Notes under the pieces: generated by a model
What the model was told of the DNA's origin: nothing
The model's input: the letters and a program-made list of their open reading frames with translations, nothing else
Databases searched by the model: none
Translations under genes and position numbers: made by a program
Part shown: positions 51,060 to 63,667 of the stretch, in pieces
Layout: every line of letters starts with the position of its first letter
Numbering within the stretch: position 1 is the first letter of the stretch
From: Antrihabitans stalactiti
GTDB taxonomy: Bacteria > Actinomycetota > Actinomycetes > Mycobacteriales > Mycobacteriaceae
Length of the DNA: 64,000 nt
Assembly: GCF_012932915.1 (NCBI RefSeq)
Contig: NZ_VCQU01000005.1
Coordinates: 62,001 to 126,000 of the forward strand
Direction of reading: 5' to 3'

Positions 51060-51893
51060 CTAGCGGCCGGAGCTGCGGATGCCGAGCAGCACGTCCTCCC
51101 ACGACGGCATAGCAGGTTTGCCGCGCTTGTCTTTGCCGTTCGCATGCGTCGCAGGTTGCTTGGGGGCGACCGGTGCAACCGGTTCGTTGTCGCTGTCGTT
51201 GTCGTCCTCGATCGGGACGGTCGAGTAGTAGTCGTCGAGAGTGTGTTGGTTGTCCGGAACTTTCGGCGCCGCGGGAACGGCCGCCACAGGAGCTAGCCCA
51301 CGAAGGGGCCTACCGAAGTCGGGGTCGACGATGTCGGCTGCGGCGTCGTCGAGTGCCACAACATTGCCGCCATGAGCGTCGCGCTGAAAACGCCAATGCG
51401 CAGCGTTTGCGGTGCGTCCTGTCTGCCAACGCAGTTGCGCGATCCAGTGGCCGTCCTCGTCGCGCCACGCGTCCCACTCAGCGTCTTCGAGGCTATGGCC
51501 GCGGGTACGAAAAGCGAGCGCTACGACTTCTGCCAACGTGTGGACCGCCGGACCGTTCTCTCGGACCGGATGGCCGAGCTGAGCAAGGTCTGCCGCACGG
51601 GAACGCTCTAACAGCACCGGGTACGCATAGCGCTCGACTTTGTGCAGCGGCATGCCAGATTCGGCAGCAACTTGCTCGATCGATGCGCCGGACCGAATAC
51701 GGGCCTGGATGTCTCGGGGCCTCAGCGTGCTTTCCATCTCGATCTCAATCTGTCCGAATCGAGCGATGTCTCCGCGGGATGCCGCGCGCAGTTTGTCGTT
51801 GGCAGGTAGCCGAAATTTCTCGCCGGTTTCCTTGTCAGCACAGACGAGGTGCTTACCGTCGGGCTGCAGTCCGATCACTTCCAGCTCGCGCAC
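51060..51893 (-). CDS. sepH: Cell division protein SepH
   Basis: A 277-residue protein with the N-terminal DUF3071/SepH domain (VRELEVIGLQPDGKHLVCADKETGEKFRLPANDKLRAASRGD) and the helix-turn-helix RPRDIQARIRSGASIEQVAAESGMPLHKVERYAYPVLLER. The C-terminal 90 residues are disordered and end WEDVLLGIRSSGR. SepH binds FtsZ and promotes ring assembly in actinobacteria. GTG at 51893 has AAGGAGG upstream; the longer frame is not supported. serC lies upstream and an uncharacterised gene downstream, as in mycobacteria. Confidence 0.9.
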   Translation of the reverse strand: MRELEVIGLQPDGKHLVCADKETGEKFRLPANDKLRAASRGDIARFGQIEIEMESTLRPRDIQARIRSGASIEQVAAESGMPLHKVERYAYPVLLERSRAADLAQLGHPVRENGPAVHTLAEVVALAFRTRGHSLEDAEWDAWRDEDGHWIAQLRWQTGRTANAAHWRFQRDAHGGNVVALDDAAADIVDPDFGRPLRGLAPVAAVPAAPKVPDNQHTLDDYYSTVPIEDDNDSDNEPVAPVAPKQPATHANGKDKRGKPAMPSWEDVLLGIRSSGR

Positions 51894-52065
51894 TTCGACC
51901 TCCTTCGTGCCGGCCTTGCGATATCTGCCCGTAACGCCGACAGTAATGCACCCGTGATCTTGGGTAAGGGAGGACACGCGGCGCGGCGTTTCGGGCATGT
52001 TCGGTGCGGACGCGCTACGCTGCTCGGTTCCGCACCGATCTGGCCTAGTTATACGGCAGAAGTGC

Positions 52066-54331
<2,266 letters not shown>

Positions 54332-54399
54332 GAGCTGAACCTTAGCTGGCTGCGCCGGTCCAGAAATCCTCGCCCCTACTCGGTAGTAGCGTTTCCAAG

Positions 54400-55053
54400 G
54401 TGGCCTCCGAACCTCACGACCTCGCCTCCATGCGAGTGAACTACGGCGGCGACCGCGACCTCGACGAAACGTGGCTCGACGACGGCTGGGAGCCGTTGTT
54501 GCGAAGCTGGCTCGCCGAAGCGGTGGCGGCGGCGGTTTACGAGCCGAACGCCATGGTGCTCGCGACTGTCGACCCAGCGGGATGGCCCGCGACCCGAACG
54601 GTGTTGTGCAAAGGCATGAGCGACCAGGGTGTTGTGTTCTACACCAATCATGGGTCCGACAAGGCCCGCCATCTCGCGGTCACGCCCTATGCCTCGGCGA
54701 CGTTTGCGTGGCCGTTGATCGGCAGGCAGGTGACCTTGCGCGGGACGGTCAGCCACGTCGACCGCGAGACCACACAGCGGTACTGGAGATCGCGTCCACG
54801 CGGCTCGCAATTGGGAGCGTGGGCGTCGGACCAGTCGCGTCCGATCGGCTCGCGGGCGGACCTCGACCGCGCCCTCGCCGAAGTCTCCGCACGCTTTCCC
54901 GGTGAGATCCCCGTTCCGGACGATTGGGGTGGGTTCCTGCTCGCGCCTCGGGTCGTCGAATTCTGGCAGGGCCGAGAGAACCGTCTGCACAACAGAGTTC
55001 GCCTCACAGCCGACGCAGACCGTGGGTGGATCGCCGAGCGGCTGCAACCGTGA
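54400..55053 (+). CDS. pdxH: Pyridoxamine/pyridoxine 5'-phosphate oxidase
   Basis: A 217-residue FMN enzyme: [78 protein letters not shown] and [17 protein letters not shown] (conserved C-terminal FMN/PLP block). It makes pyridoxal phosphate, the cofactor of the neighbouring serC. GTG at 54400; it is divergent from citA. The next gene overlaps its stop by GTGA. Confidence 0.93.
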   Translation: MASEPHDLASMRVNYGGDRDLDETWLDDGWEPLLRSWLAEAVAAAVYEPNAMVLATVDPAGWPATRTVLCKGMSDQGVVFYTNHGSDKARHLAVTPYASATFAWPLIGRQVTLRGTVSHVDRETTQRYWRSRPRGSQLGAWASDQSRPIGSRADLDRALAEVSARFPGEIPVPDDWGGFLLAPRVVEFWQGRENRLHNRVRLTADADRGWIAERLQP

Positions 55054-56318
55054 GTCGTCGCTTCCTCGCCGATACGACTGCGCTGCAAAATCTGGACTTC
55101 CGCCGACTGTGGGTCGCGCAGGCGGTCACCGTCATCGGCAGTCAGCTCAGTGTGGTCGCGGTGCCGCAGCAGATCTTCGACATCACGCGCAGCTCCGGAT
55201 ATGTCGGTCTCGCAGGCATTTTCGCCCTCGTGCCGCTCATCGGCTTCGGCCTGTGGGGAGGCGCGCTCGCCGACGTGATGGACCGTCGAAAGCTGATGGT
55301 CATCACCAGCGTCGGACTGGTGGTGACGTCGGTCGCCCTGTGGTTGCAGGCGATGGCCGGGATGCGCAACGTCTGGCTCGTGCTCGTGTTGCTGGCTGTC
55401 CAGCAGGGCTTCTTCGCGGTCAAGCAACCGACCGCGAGCGCGATCATTCCGCGCCTGCTGCCCGGCGACCAACTGCCAGCCGCGAACTCGCTGAACATGA
55501 CGGTGTTCCAGTTCGGTGCGATTGCCGGACCGGTTCTGGCCGGCGTCCTGATCCCGGTGATCGGCCTGTCGACGCTGTACCTGATCGATTCGCTCGCACT
55601 GCTGGCAACGGTGTGGGCCGCGTGGCGACTTCCGAAGCTGCCGCCAACCGGCACAGCGCGTCGCGCGGGGCTGCGCGAAGTGCTGGACGGGTTCGCGTAC
55701 CTGGCGACCCAGCGAATCCTGCTGGCGTCGTTCGTGGTCGACATCATCGCAATGGTTTTCGGCATGCCGCGCGCGCTGTTTCCGCAGATCGCCCACGACA
55801 CGTTCGGTGATCCCGCGACGGGCGGGATCGCGCTCGGTCTGCTGTACGCCGCGATGTCGGTCGGCGCGGTGGTCGGTGGGGTGTTCTCTGGCTGGCTGCC
55901 GCGCATACAACGGCAAGGCCTGGCCGTGGTGCTCTGTATCGCGGCGTGGGGTCTGTCGATGGTCGGCTTCGGCGTCGCGATCGGATCCGGGTCGGGTCCG
56001 GTGGCCCTGTGGATCGCGTTGGCCTTCCTTGCCTTGGGCGGCGGCGCGGACATGATTTCGGCGGCGTTCAGGATGACGATGCTGCAGCAGGTCGCAACGG
56101 ACGAGGTCCGCGGCCGGTTGCAGGGTGTGTTCACGGTGGTGGTCGCGGGCGGTCCGCGGATCGGTGATCTGGCGCACGGCATGGCCGCCGCAAGCCTCGG
56201 CACCGCGGTCGTCGCCGCGGGCGGTGGCGGGTTGGTCGTCGTGGGAATGGTGCTCGCCGCCATCGTTTTCCCGGCATTTATTCGCTACCGAGTCGCATCG
56301 CGTGTGGTGTCGACCTGA
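55050..56318 (+). CDS. MFS exporter (MFS_3 type)
   Basis: A 422-residue, about twelve-helix transporter: [47 protein letters not shown] with [17 protein letters not shown] in loop 2-3, a member of the MFS_3 group. GTG at 55050 overlaps the pdxH stop. The substrate is unknown; its co-expression with pdxH is by position only. Confidence 0.87.
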   Translation: MSRRFLADTTALQNLDFRRLWVAQAVTVIGSQLSVVAVPQQIFDITRSSGYVGLAGIFALVPLIGFGLWGGALADVMDRRKLMVITSVGLVVTSVALWLQAMAGMRNVWLVLVLLAVQQGFFAVKQPTASAIIPRLLPGDQLPAANSLNMTVFQFGAIAGPVLAGVLIPVIGLSTLYLIDSLALLATVWAAWRLPKLPPTGTARRAGLREVLDGFAYLATQRILLASFVVDIIAMVFGMPRALFPQIAHDTFGDPATGGIALGLLYAAMSVGAVVGGVFSGWLPRIQRQGLAVVLCIAAWGLSMVGFGVAIGSGSGPVALWIALAFLALGGGADMISAAFRMTMLQQVATDEVRGRLQGVFTVVVAGGPRIGDLAHGMAAASLGTAVVAAGGGGLVVVGMVLAAIVFPAFIRYRVASRVVST

Positions 56319-56350
56319 CAAGTTCGCCTTCTACAGAGCAGACTTAGCCC

Positions 56351-57319
56351 ATGGCGGAGCCGGAGACGCGTCCACATACGGACGGGACAACAGGCACTCG
56401 CACGTTTCAGATCCAATCCGGTGGGTATCGCGCTGAGGTCGTTTCGACCGGTGCCGGTCTGCGATTGTTGGAGCGAACGGTCGACGACAAGCCGATGTCG
56501 CTGACCGAATCGTGGCCGGCCGGGCAGAACCCGCCGCTGTCGGCTGGTCTGATTCTTGCGCCGTGGCCGAATCGAATCCGTGACGGATTCTTCTACTTCG
56601 ACGGTATCGAGCATCAACTCGAAATCACCGAACCCGCGCGCAACAACGCGAGCCATGGGCTGGTGCGTCGTCGCTCGTGGCGGCTGGAAGAGCACGAGCG
56701 CCACCGCGTCAAGCAATCGATCGACGTTGGACTTGCGAAGGGCTGGCCGTACCCGATGCGGCTCAGCGTCACCCACGAACTGTCCGGCGACGGCCTTGCG
56801 GTCACCCACACCGCAACCAACACCGGCTCGGTCCCTGCGCCGTACGGACTCGGGATTCACACGTTCGTCCGAGTCGGTGATGTCCCGTTGGACGACTGCA
56901 CGCTCGAGTTGGCCGCAGGCGTCCGGCAGCCACTGGACCCGGAGCGGATGCTCCCCGACGGACCATGCGTTCCGGTGTGGGACACCGAGTACGACTTTTC
57001 GAAGCCAAGGTCGTTGAAGGGCGTCTGGCTCGACACGCCGTACAGCTCGATCATGGCCGACGCCGACGGTGTGGCGCGTCACACGTTGTGTGCCCCCGAC
57101 GGCAAGGCGACCACGCTCTGGGCCGATCGGTCGTTCCGCTGGATCCAAGTGTTCACCGCCGATCCCGACCATGGTCAGGGGTATCCCGGCCGAGGTCGGG
57201 CGCTTGCGATCGAGCCGATGACCTGCCCGCCGAACTCGTTCAACACCGGGATCGATCAGATCGTTCTCGAGCCAGGAGAGACCTGGAGCGCCATGTGGGG
57301 CATCACCAGCAGTGTGTGA
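56351..57319 (+). CDS. Aldose 1-epimerase family protein
   Basis: A 322-residue galactose-mutarotase-fold protein. APWPNRIRDGFFYFDGIEHQLEITEPARNNASHGLVRRRSW contains the substrate-binding Arg and the catalytic His (NASHGL); CPPNSFNTGIDQIVLEPGETW near the C-terminus is the family end block, although the usual E of the catalytic motif appears as IEPMTCPPN. It interconverts sugar anomers. Its last codons and stop fall in a family B repeat. Confidence 0.87.
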   Translation: MAEPETRPHTDGTTGTRTFQIQSGGYRAEVVSTGAGLRLLERTVDDKPMSLTESWPAGQNPPLSAGLILAPWPNRIRDGFFYFDGIEHQLEITEPARNNASHGLVRRRSWRLEEHERHRVKQSIDVGLAKGWPYPMRLSVTHELSGDGLAVTHTATNTGSVPAPYGLGIHTFVRVGDVPLDDCTLELAAGVRQPLDPERMLPDGPCVPVWDTEYDFSKPRSLKGVWLDTPYSSIMADADGVARHTLCAPDGKATTLWADRSFRWIQVFTADPDHGQGYPGRGRALAIEPMTCPPNSFNTGIDQIVLEPGETWSAMWGITSSV

Positions 57320-57351
57320 GTTACACCGTCCTAGGGGTAAGAATCACGCAC
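57312..57351. repeat. Palindromic intergenic repeat, family B copy 5
   Basis: Left arm GTGTGTGAGTTACACC, right arm GGGGTAAGAATCACGCAC. It is the most decayed copy (the upper stem has several mismatches) but the outer stem is intact. It spans the epimerase stop codon. Confidence 0.7.
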
Positions 57352-57438
57352 GGTCGGTACAGCCGCTACGCTGCGACCGACTGCATTTATGCGAACAACA
57401 TCGCTACCCCGACAGTTCGAGCTTGAGAGGGATCCTCC

Positions 57439-58733
<1,295 letters not shown>

Positions 58734-58737
<4 letters not shown>

Positions 58738-59093
58738 GCAAACCCGAAGTCGAGTTTCAGGAAGGGCCTGCGCCCACCGAACTGGTCATCAAGGACCTCG
58801 TTGTCGGCGAAGGTGCCGAGGCCGTGCCCGGCGGAAACGTCGATGTCCACTACGTCGGTGTCGAGTTCGACAACGGCGCAGAGTTCGATTCGTCCTGGAA
58901 CCGCGGTCAGTCGATTCAGTTCCCGCTTCGCGGGCTGATCCAAGGCTGGCAGGACGGCATCCCGGGTATGAAGGTCGGCGGCCGCAGGCAGCTCACAATC
59001 CCGCCGCACCTTGCGTACGGACCTGCCGGCGGCGGCCACCGCCTGTCAGGCAAGACGCTGGTCTTCGTCATCGATCTACTCGGCGCCAGCTAG
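58734..59093 (+). CDS. FKBP-type peptidyl-prolyl isomerase
   Basis: A 119-residue single-domain FKBP: VDVHYVGVEFDNGAEFDSSWNRGQSIQFPLRGLIQGWQDGIPGMKVGGRRQLTIPPHLAYGP is the complete FK506-binding core. There is no signal peptide, so it works in the cytoplasm. ATG at 58734 overlaps the gltA stop (ATGA). Its 3' end overlaps the convergent membrane gene by 18 bp. Confidence 0.93.
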
Positions 59094-60320
59094 CTTCCTG
59101 CGCAACCTGAGGTACGCGACGGCCAATGCGGCCGTCGCGAACCCCAGCGCGACAGCGAGCAACACGGCAATGCCCGGCAGCTCGAAGCGGTTCGCCGTCG
59201 AGCGGTCCACGGCGATCGGGTCGCTCAATGTTGCTGCGACGCTGGCTTGCTGGGCGTCGTTCCGGTTCGGTGTCGCCGCCAGGCCCTTCTTTGCGAGGTC
59301 GGCGACCGAGGTCGACACTTTCTCCAGCTGGGCGACTCCGGCAGTCAGCTGATCGGTCACACCGGTCAGTTGTGCGCCACCTTGGTCGGACAAAGTGGCG
59401 AGTCCGGTCGCGAGTTGGTTCGCGCCATCGGACAACTGTCCGCTCGCCGACGAAAACTGCGTGACAACGGATTTCAACAGCGCGCCCAGGTCGGTGTCGG
59501 GATCGACCGACTGTCCGAGGGTCGACGACAAGCCGCCGAGTTGGTCGCCGACTCCGTGTGCGGCGCCCCGTAGCGCTTCGAGTCGAGTGATAGCAGTGCT
59601 GACTTGCGGGATCGGTGGCAGTGATCGCAGCAGCGCGATGACGTCGGTGAGGCCGGTTTCGAGTTGCGCGGCGCCTTCCGTCGTCGAGCGAACGGTCAAG
59701 CCTGTAGCGGTCAGGGTTTCGGCAACGCTGTCGGCCTGCGTCGATGCTCCGCCCACCACTCGGTTCAATTCGTCTATGGCGCTTGCCAATTGCCCGGACC
59801 CGTCGCGCGCGGCCTGCAGGAAGCCGAGCAATTGCGGTATGCCGTCGGCGAATTGCTGTGCGCCCGACTTCGCGGCTCCGATGCCAGCGCCCAGCAGTTG
59901 AGAGCTCAGCGTCAGCTGCGAGAACGTTGCTCTGGCTGCCGCGGTCGGATCCAGCGCGGCGTCGATCCCCACTTGCTGGACCTGAGCGGTCACTGCTGTG
60001 GTGAGCCGGTCGGCGAGGTCGTTGTCGGACGTGGTGATGGCTACAGCAGTGCGGGTCGGTTGTGGTGTGGCGAGCGACGTGACGGCTTGGCTGAAGTCTT
60101 TCGGTAGCTCGACGGTCGCAGTGGCACTGCTCGATTCGCCGAACGTGAACTCCCCGGACGCTTCCAGCGCGGTGACGACTCGTTTCCCCAATTCGCCTTC
60201 GTCGGAGTTGACGATCGCGACGACCGGTTCGCCCGTCGACCGACGATCGAGCAGATACCAGGTCGCCGACCCACCCAGAACGCCGAGGACCGCGATGATT
60301 GCTAGTAGTTTTTTCAACAC
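59076..60320 (-). CDS. YhgE/Pip-like membrane protein with long helical extracellular domain
   Basis: A 414-residue protein. An N-terminal helix (LLAIIAVLGVLGGSATWYLLD) and a C-terminal helix (LPGIAVLLAVALGFATAALAVAYL) frame about 350 outside residues. Near the N-terminus VVAIVNSDEGELGKRVVTAL resembles YhgE/phage-infection proteins. The middle is heptad-like (GAAQLETGLTDVIALL, SGQLSDGANQLATGLATLSDQGGAQLTGVTDQL), the repeat style of that family. Family members are linked to ESX secretion and phage infection in Gram-positives, but the role here is unknown. The start is GTG at 60320. Confidence 0.72.
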   Translation of the reverse strand: MLKKLLAIIAVLGVLGGSATWYLLDRRSTGEPVVAIVNSDEGELGKRVVTALEASGEFTFGESSSATATVELPKDFSQAVTSLATPQPTRTAVAITTSDNDLADRLTTAVTAQVQQVGIDAALDPTAAARATFSQLTLSSQLLGAGIGAAKSGAQQFADGIPQLLGFLQAARDGSGQLASAIDELNRVVGGASTQADSVAETLTATGLTVRSTTEGAAQLETGLTDVIALLRSLPPIPQVSTAITRLEALRGAAHGVGDQLGGLSSTLGQSVDPDTDLGALLKSVVTQFSSASGQLSDGANQLATGLATLSDQGGAQLTGVTDQLTAGVAQLEKVSTSVADLAKKGLAATPNRNDAQQASVAATLSDPIAVDRSTANRFELPGIAVLLAVALGFATAALAVAYLRLRRKLAGAE

Positions 60321-60385
60321 CGACCGAACCTATGGACCCAACATGGTCACTTCGTGGCCGTTGTTTGTGAGAGGTCTGAGAGAAC

Positions 60386-60400
60386 TTGTGAGTCTTTTCG
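60386..60400. repeat. Half copy of the family A palindrome
   Basis: TTGTGAGTCTTTTCG matches the left arm of family A exactly, then diverges; no right arm follows. It lies in the 164-bp gap before the DUF222 gene end, where I see no other gene. Confidence 0.6.
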
Positions 60401-60484
60401 CGAGTCGATCGGCGACACTCCGTCGTCGCTACCGGCAGAGTATTGACGAAATCTGGAGGCGATGTCACGGATTGTCGCGCCGTT

Positions 60485-62017
60485 TTACAGGTATGCAGGC
60501 AGGCTGAGCCCGTGCTGACCGAGTGGGCTGGTGGTGTGGATGATCGCGTTGCGGAGCATTTCGTAGGTCCATAGCTTCGCGGTCTTCAGCTGGTGGTGGT
60601 TGATGCACAGGCATTGCAGGTTGGCAAGGATTGTCCAGCCTCCGGCCAGCGGGTTGGCGAGTAGGAATTCGACGATGTGGTCGAGTTGGCATTGGTCGGC
60701 GGGCACGGTGCAGCCCGGGTGTCGGCAGGTGCCATCGCGAAGTCGGGTCGCCATGGCGAGGGTGTCGGTGGGTCGGTAGGTGAGTGCACCGGGCGGCGGG
60801 GTCGTGAATCCGCCGTGACCGTCGGGGAATTCGGCGTGTGGGCGGTGGGGGTCGTCGAGTATTTGCCGGCGCAGGGTTTCGATAGTTCTGTGTGCGTCGG
60901 CGACTCGGGTCCGTGCGATTCCGTTCCCGCCCTTGGGAAGGACGGTTCCGGCGGGCAGGACTTTGCTGCGCGCGACGACGATGCCCGCGTCGGGACCTAG
61001 GCCGGCATCGGGGCACGTGGGGAGCCATAGGTTGGACCGTGGGTGCATCGGGTCGAGTTGTTGACCGTCTCGGGTGGTGGCGGGCGGGGCTTTTTGCATG
61101 GGCGGTTCGGTGCCAGTGAAGGTTTCGGCGACTGCGGTGGCGGTGGTGATGAGTGCTTGCCAGGTGGCGTCGTCGGCGAGGTCGCGGGCTTTGTCGGCGT
61201 CGAGTGCGCCGTAGCCAGCGAGGTAGACGGGATTGTTGGCGATGCCGAGCAGCGTTTCGAGGCCGCACATGATGTTGAGGCGGACCGCGGGGGCGGTGGG
61301 GTCGGCGGTCTTGTGGACACAGTCGGGGTCGTCGCAGCGGCAGCCGAGGGTGGTGTGGCCGCGGAGGAGGGCGAGGAAGGCGTCGACCTGGCGTTGTTGT
61401 GGTTCGCGGGGGTCGTTGTCGCAGACGGTGGTGGTGAGTTGGGCGATGAGACCGTTGATTTCGGTGGCTTCGGTGGCGGTGAGTTTCGACTTCAGTAGGG
61501 CCATGCCGTTAGGAAGTGGGCGGGTGCTGACCGAGCGGGTGGCTTCGGCGCGTTCGCGGGACTTCTTGGTCCATTCGGGGTCGGCTTCGATGAGGATGCG
61601 GTCGATTTCGGTGCCGAGTGCGCGGGGTGCCAATCGTTCGGCGGCGGTGATGATTTGCGGTTCGAGTCGCATCAGCAGTGACCGTTCGACGCCGCGGGTG
61701 TGGTCGACGATGGTGCGGATGTTCGGCAGTTTGATTTCGCCGTAGCCGAAGGCTTCCTCGACATCGGTGACGCGTTCGAGGTCGTAGCTCAGGTGGAGCC
61801 AGCCGGAGACGACGCCGTAGGTGGTGGCCAGTTCCAGGGCGACTTCGGCGAGTGCGGATCGGCCGGGCATGGGGGTGTCGATGTCGGAGCGGGTTTCGTG
61901 GTATCGCTTGACGAGGGCGATTTTGTGGGCCGCGGCGGCGGCTTCGACTCGGGCGGCTTCGGCGATCTCGGCGAGCAGCGCGAGGTCGGCCTCGCGGGCG
62001 CTCGCCTGTTCGCTCAT
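60485..62017 (-). CDS. DUF222/HNH endonuclease-domain protein (13E12 repeat family)
   Basis: A 510-residue protein of the 13E12-type family, which is present in many copies in mycobacterial and rhodococcal genomes. The DUF222 part covers about residues 30-400. The HNH site is near the C-terminus: CQLDHIVEFLLANPLAGGWTILANLQCLCINHHQLKT, with the CRHPGC and LDH motifs before it. Such genes behave like multi-copy, possibly mobile or selfish elements, though most lack a known function. Upstream (62018-62072) there is a short AT-richer promoter stretch and then a family A palindrome. Confidence 0.88.
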   Translation of the reverse strand: MSEQASAREADLALLAEIAEAARVEAAAAAHKIALVKRYHETRSDIDTPMPGRSALAEVALELATTYGVVSGWLHLSYDLERVTDVEEAFGYGEIKLPNIRTIVDHTRGVERSLLMRLEPQIITAAERLAPRALGTEIDRILIEADPEWTKKSRERAEATRSVSTRPLPNGMALLKSKLTATEATEINGLIAQLTTTVCDNDPREPQQRQVDAFLALLRGHTTLGCRCDDPDCVHKTADPTAPAVRLNIMCGLETLLGIANNPVYLAGYGALDADKARDLADDATWQALITTATAVAETFTGTEPPMQKAPPATTRDGQQLDPMHPRSNLWLPTCPDAGLGPDAGIVVARSKVLPAGTVLPKGGNGIARTRVADAHRTIETLRRQILDDPHRPHAEFPDGHGGFTTPPPGALTYRPTDTLAMATRLRDGTCRHPGCTVPADQCQLDHIVEFLLANPLAGGWTILANLQCLCINHHQLKTAKLWTYEMLRNAIIHTTSPLGQHGLSLPAYL

Positions 62018-62072
62018 ACGTTCTATTCTACCGGAAATGCTATATCCCGCAACATCATTGCGTAGCAGGGTT

Positions 62073-62112
62073 GTGAGTCTTTTAGGAGTCCAGGGACTCC
62101 GAAAAGACTCAC
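62073..62112. repeat. Palindromic intergenic repeat, family A copy 4
   Basis: Left arm GTGAGTCTTTTAGGAGTCC, centre AG, right arm GGACTCCGAAAAGACTCAC; one mismatch (A opposite G). Unlike the other copies it lies between divergent genes, so it cannot serve there as a transcription terminator for either neighbour. Confidence 0.92.
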
Positions 62113-62139
62113 GAGCAGGGTGGGGTCTACCTTCGATCC

Positions 62140-62367
62140 ATGACCGCGAATGCGAAGGAAGAACTCGCCCGCGAGCTCGGGGGCGATTTGGGGGGATTGG
62201 ACCAACTCAGCGAAGAACATGCCGCGGACCTGCTTGCTTTGTTCAAAGCGGCCCGGGTCGAGGAGCGCAAGGATCTCGACAAGTCGATCAACGACACACT
62301 CAGCGCACTGCCGTGGGTGCTGCGCGGACCGGCGAAGAAGATCATGTTCGGCGGAGGCCACAAATGA
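62140..62367 (+). CDS. Small helical protein, first copy of a duplicated module (S1)
   Basis: A 75-residue protein I do not recognise. It is predicted helical and charged (LARELGGDLGGLDQLSEEHAADLLALFKAARVEERKDLDKSIND) and ends with the motif LPWVLRGPAKKIMFGGGHK. A second copy lies at 63440 with the same motif (LPWVMRGPAKKIMFG), about 45% identical by eye. ATG at 62140; its stop overlaps the next gene's ATG (ATGA), so both proteins are made together. Confidence 0.8.
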   Translation: MTANAKEELARELGGDLGGLDQLSEEHAADLLALFKAARVEERKDLDKSINDTLSALPWVLRGPAKKIMFGGGHK

Positions 62368-63443
62368 CCGAGTTGGTGACGCGCGCTCAGATGATCCTGT
62401 TGGCGCGGCTGCTGCGGGTGCCGGTCGAACGGATTGCCTATCTCGAGCCGTTGGGTGCAGACAATCTCGTTGCCTTGCGTGAGCGGATGTCGAACGTCGT
62501 CTTCGACGAGAATGCCGAAATCTTCAGTCGCATCAGCGCATTGGTCCCGGTGGTGCCGATGTCGATCATGGTCCCGCTGGCGCAGCGGGTCGTGTCGCCC
62601 GAGATGTCCGGCCGTTCGGCGGGTGCGATTTCGGTCGCGCACCCGAAGAAGGCTGTCGGCGCGATGTCACTGCTGAAGCCCGAATATGCCGCCAGTGCAA
62701 TGCCATACCTGGATCCGCGCGCCGTGGTGCAGGTGGCGCACCTTGCTCCGCTCGAACCGATCGCCGCGATCGCCCGAGAAGTGCTGAAACGCAAGGACTA
62801 CATCAGCGCTGGACTGTTCGTCGAGGCGGCAACACCGGAAATCATTCGCGCAGTTCTGGACGGCGTGGACGACGACGAGGCGCTCATGCGGTCTGGCTCC
62901 TATGTCCATTCCGGGAAGATCATCAGCGACATCTTGCGGGTGATGATCGAGATTTCGCCGCCGCGCATCTCGCGTTTGGTCACCACGACCACCCAAGGCG
63001 CTGCGGACCTCCAACTCGCCGTCCTCTCGGTGTTGTCCCGCATCGACCACGACCTGATGGCGACGATGGGTGATGTGCTGTTCGGCGAGTCCTCGCAGAG
63101 CGATATCGCGTCGCTGACGAAGACAGTCGTGAGCGAGGGGGCTGCGGGGGAGTTGCTGACCTTCGCCAACCACCTCAGCCCGACCGCGCTGGACACGCTC
63201 GCGGCCAATCCCGTGACCGAGGACGAGGAAGTCCTCGGGGGGCTCGTGCAAGCGGCGACCGAGCGCGCCGACCTGTGGCCGCCGTTGTTGCAGATCTTGG
63301 CGAAGCACGATCACGACGTACAGGCCAGGCTCGTCGCGGTGTGGGGTGCCGAACTGTCCGAGGAGCACCGCGCGACAGTTACCGCTCACATTTCCGACCT
63401 CAACCTCGAGGACGCGTTGCAGCCGGTAACTTCTTTCCTATGA
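62364..63443 (+). CDS. Large partner protein of unknown function, first copy (L1)
   Basis: A 359-residue protein without a family I can name. Residues 1-90 (VTRAQMILLARLLRVPVERIAYLEPLGADNLVALRERMSNVVFDENAEIFSRISALVPVVPMSIMVPLAQRVVSPEMSGRSAGAISVAHPKKAV) recur in the following paralog. The rest is repetitive and helical (DYISAGLFVEAATPEIIRAVLDGVDDDEALMRSGSYVHSGKIISDILRVMIEISPPRISRLVTTTTQG), recalling HEAT-like or MgtE-N-like folds. It overlaps S1 (ATGA) and S2 (ATGA). No signal or membrane segment is clear, though VPVVPMSIMVPLAQRVV is hydrophobic. Confidence 0.85.
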   Translation: MTELVTRAQMILLARLLRVPVERIAYLEPLGADNLVALRERMSNVVFDENAEIFSRISALVPVVPMSIMVPLAQRVVSPEMSGRSAGAISVAHPKKAVGAMSLLKPEYAASAMPYLDPRAVVQVAHLAPLEPIAAIAREVLKRKDYISAGLFVEAATPEIIRAVLDGVDDDEALMRSGSYVHSGKIISDILRVMIEISPPRISRLVTTTTQGAADLQLAVLSVLSRIDHDLMATMGDVLFGESSQSDIASLTKTVVSEGAAGELLTFANHLSPTALDTLAANPVTEDEEVLGGLVQAATERADLWPPLLQILAKHDHDVQARLVAVWGAELSEEHRATVTAHISDLNLEDALQPVTSFL

Positions 63444-63667
63444 CCGACACCGCAAAGGCCGATCTCGAGCGTGAGCTGGGGGTGCATGTTCCCGCCGTCG
63501 AGCAGCTCTCCGGTGCAGAGTGTGCAGCGTTGCTGACAATGTTTCAGAAGGCTCGGGCCGACGAAAAGGTGGCTCTCCACAAGGCGATCGACGACGCGCT
63601 CGGTCAGTTGCCGTGGGTGATGCGCGGACCCGCCAAGAAGATCATGTTCGGAAGGCGTGCCGGCTGA
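63440..63667 (+). CDS. Small helical protein, second copy of the module (S2)
   Basis: A 75-residue paralog of the protein at 62140: LERELGVHVPAVEQLSGAECAALLTMFQKARADEKVALHKAIDDALGQLPWVMRGPAKKIMFG. The conserved C-terminal WVxRGPAKKIMFG is basic and could bind a partner or nucleic acid. ATG at 63440 overlaps the L1 stop, and its own stop overlaps the L2 start (TGATG). Confidence 0.82.
   Translation: MTDTAKADLERELGVHVPAVEQLSGAECAALLTMFQKARADEKVALHKAIDDALGQLPWVMRGPAKKIMFGRRAG

Noticed and set aside
54687-56321. 544-codon minus-strand ORF antisense to pdxH and the MFS gene
   Set aside because: Extremely histidine/arginine/aspartate-rich sequence, as expected from the complement of a membrane-protein gene.
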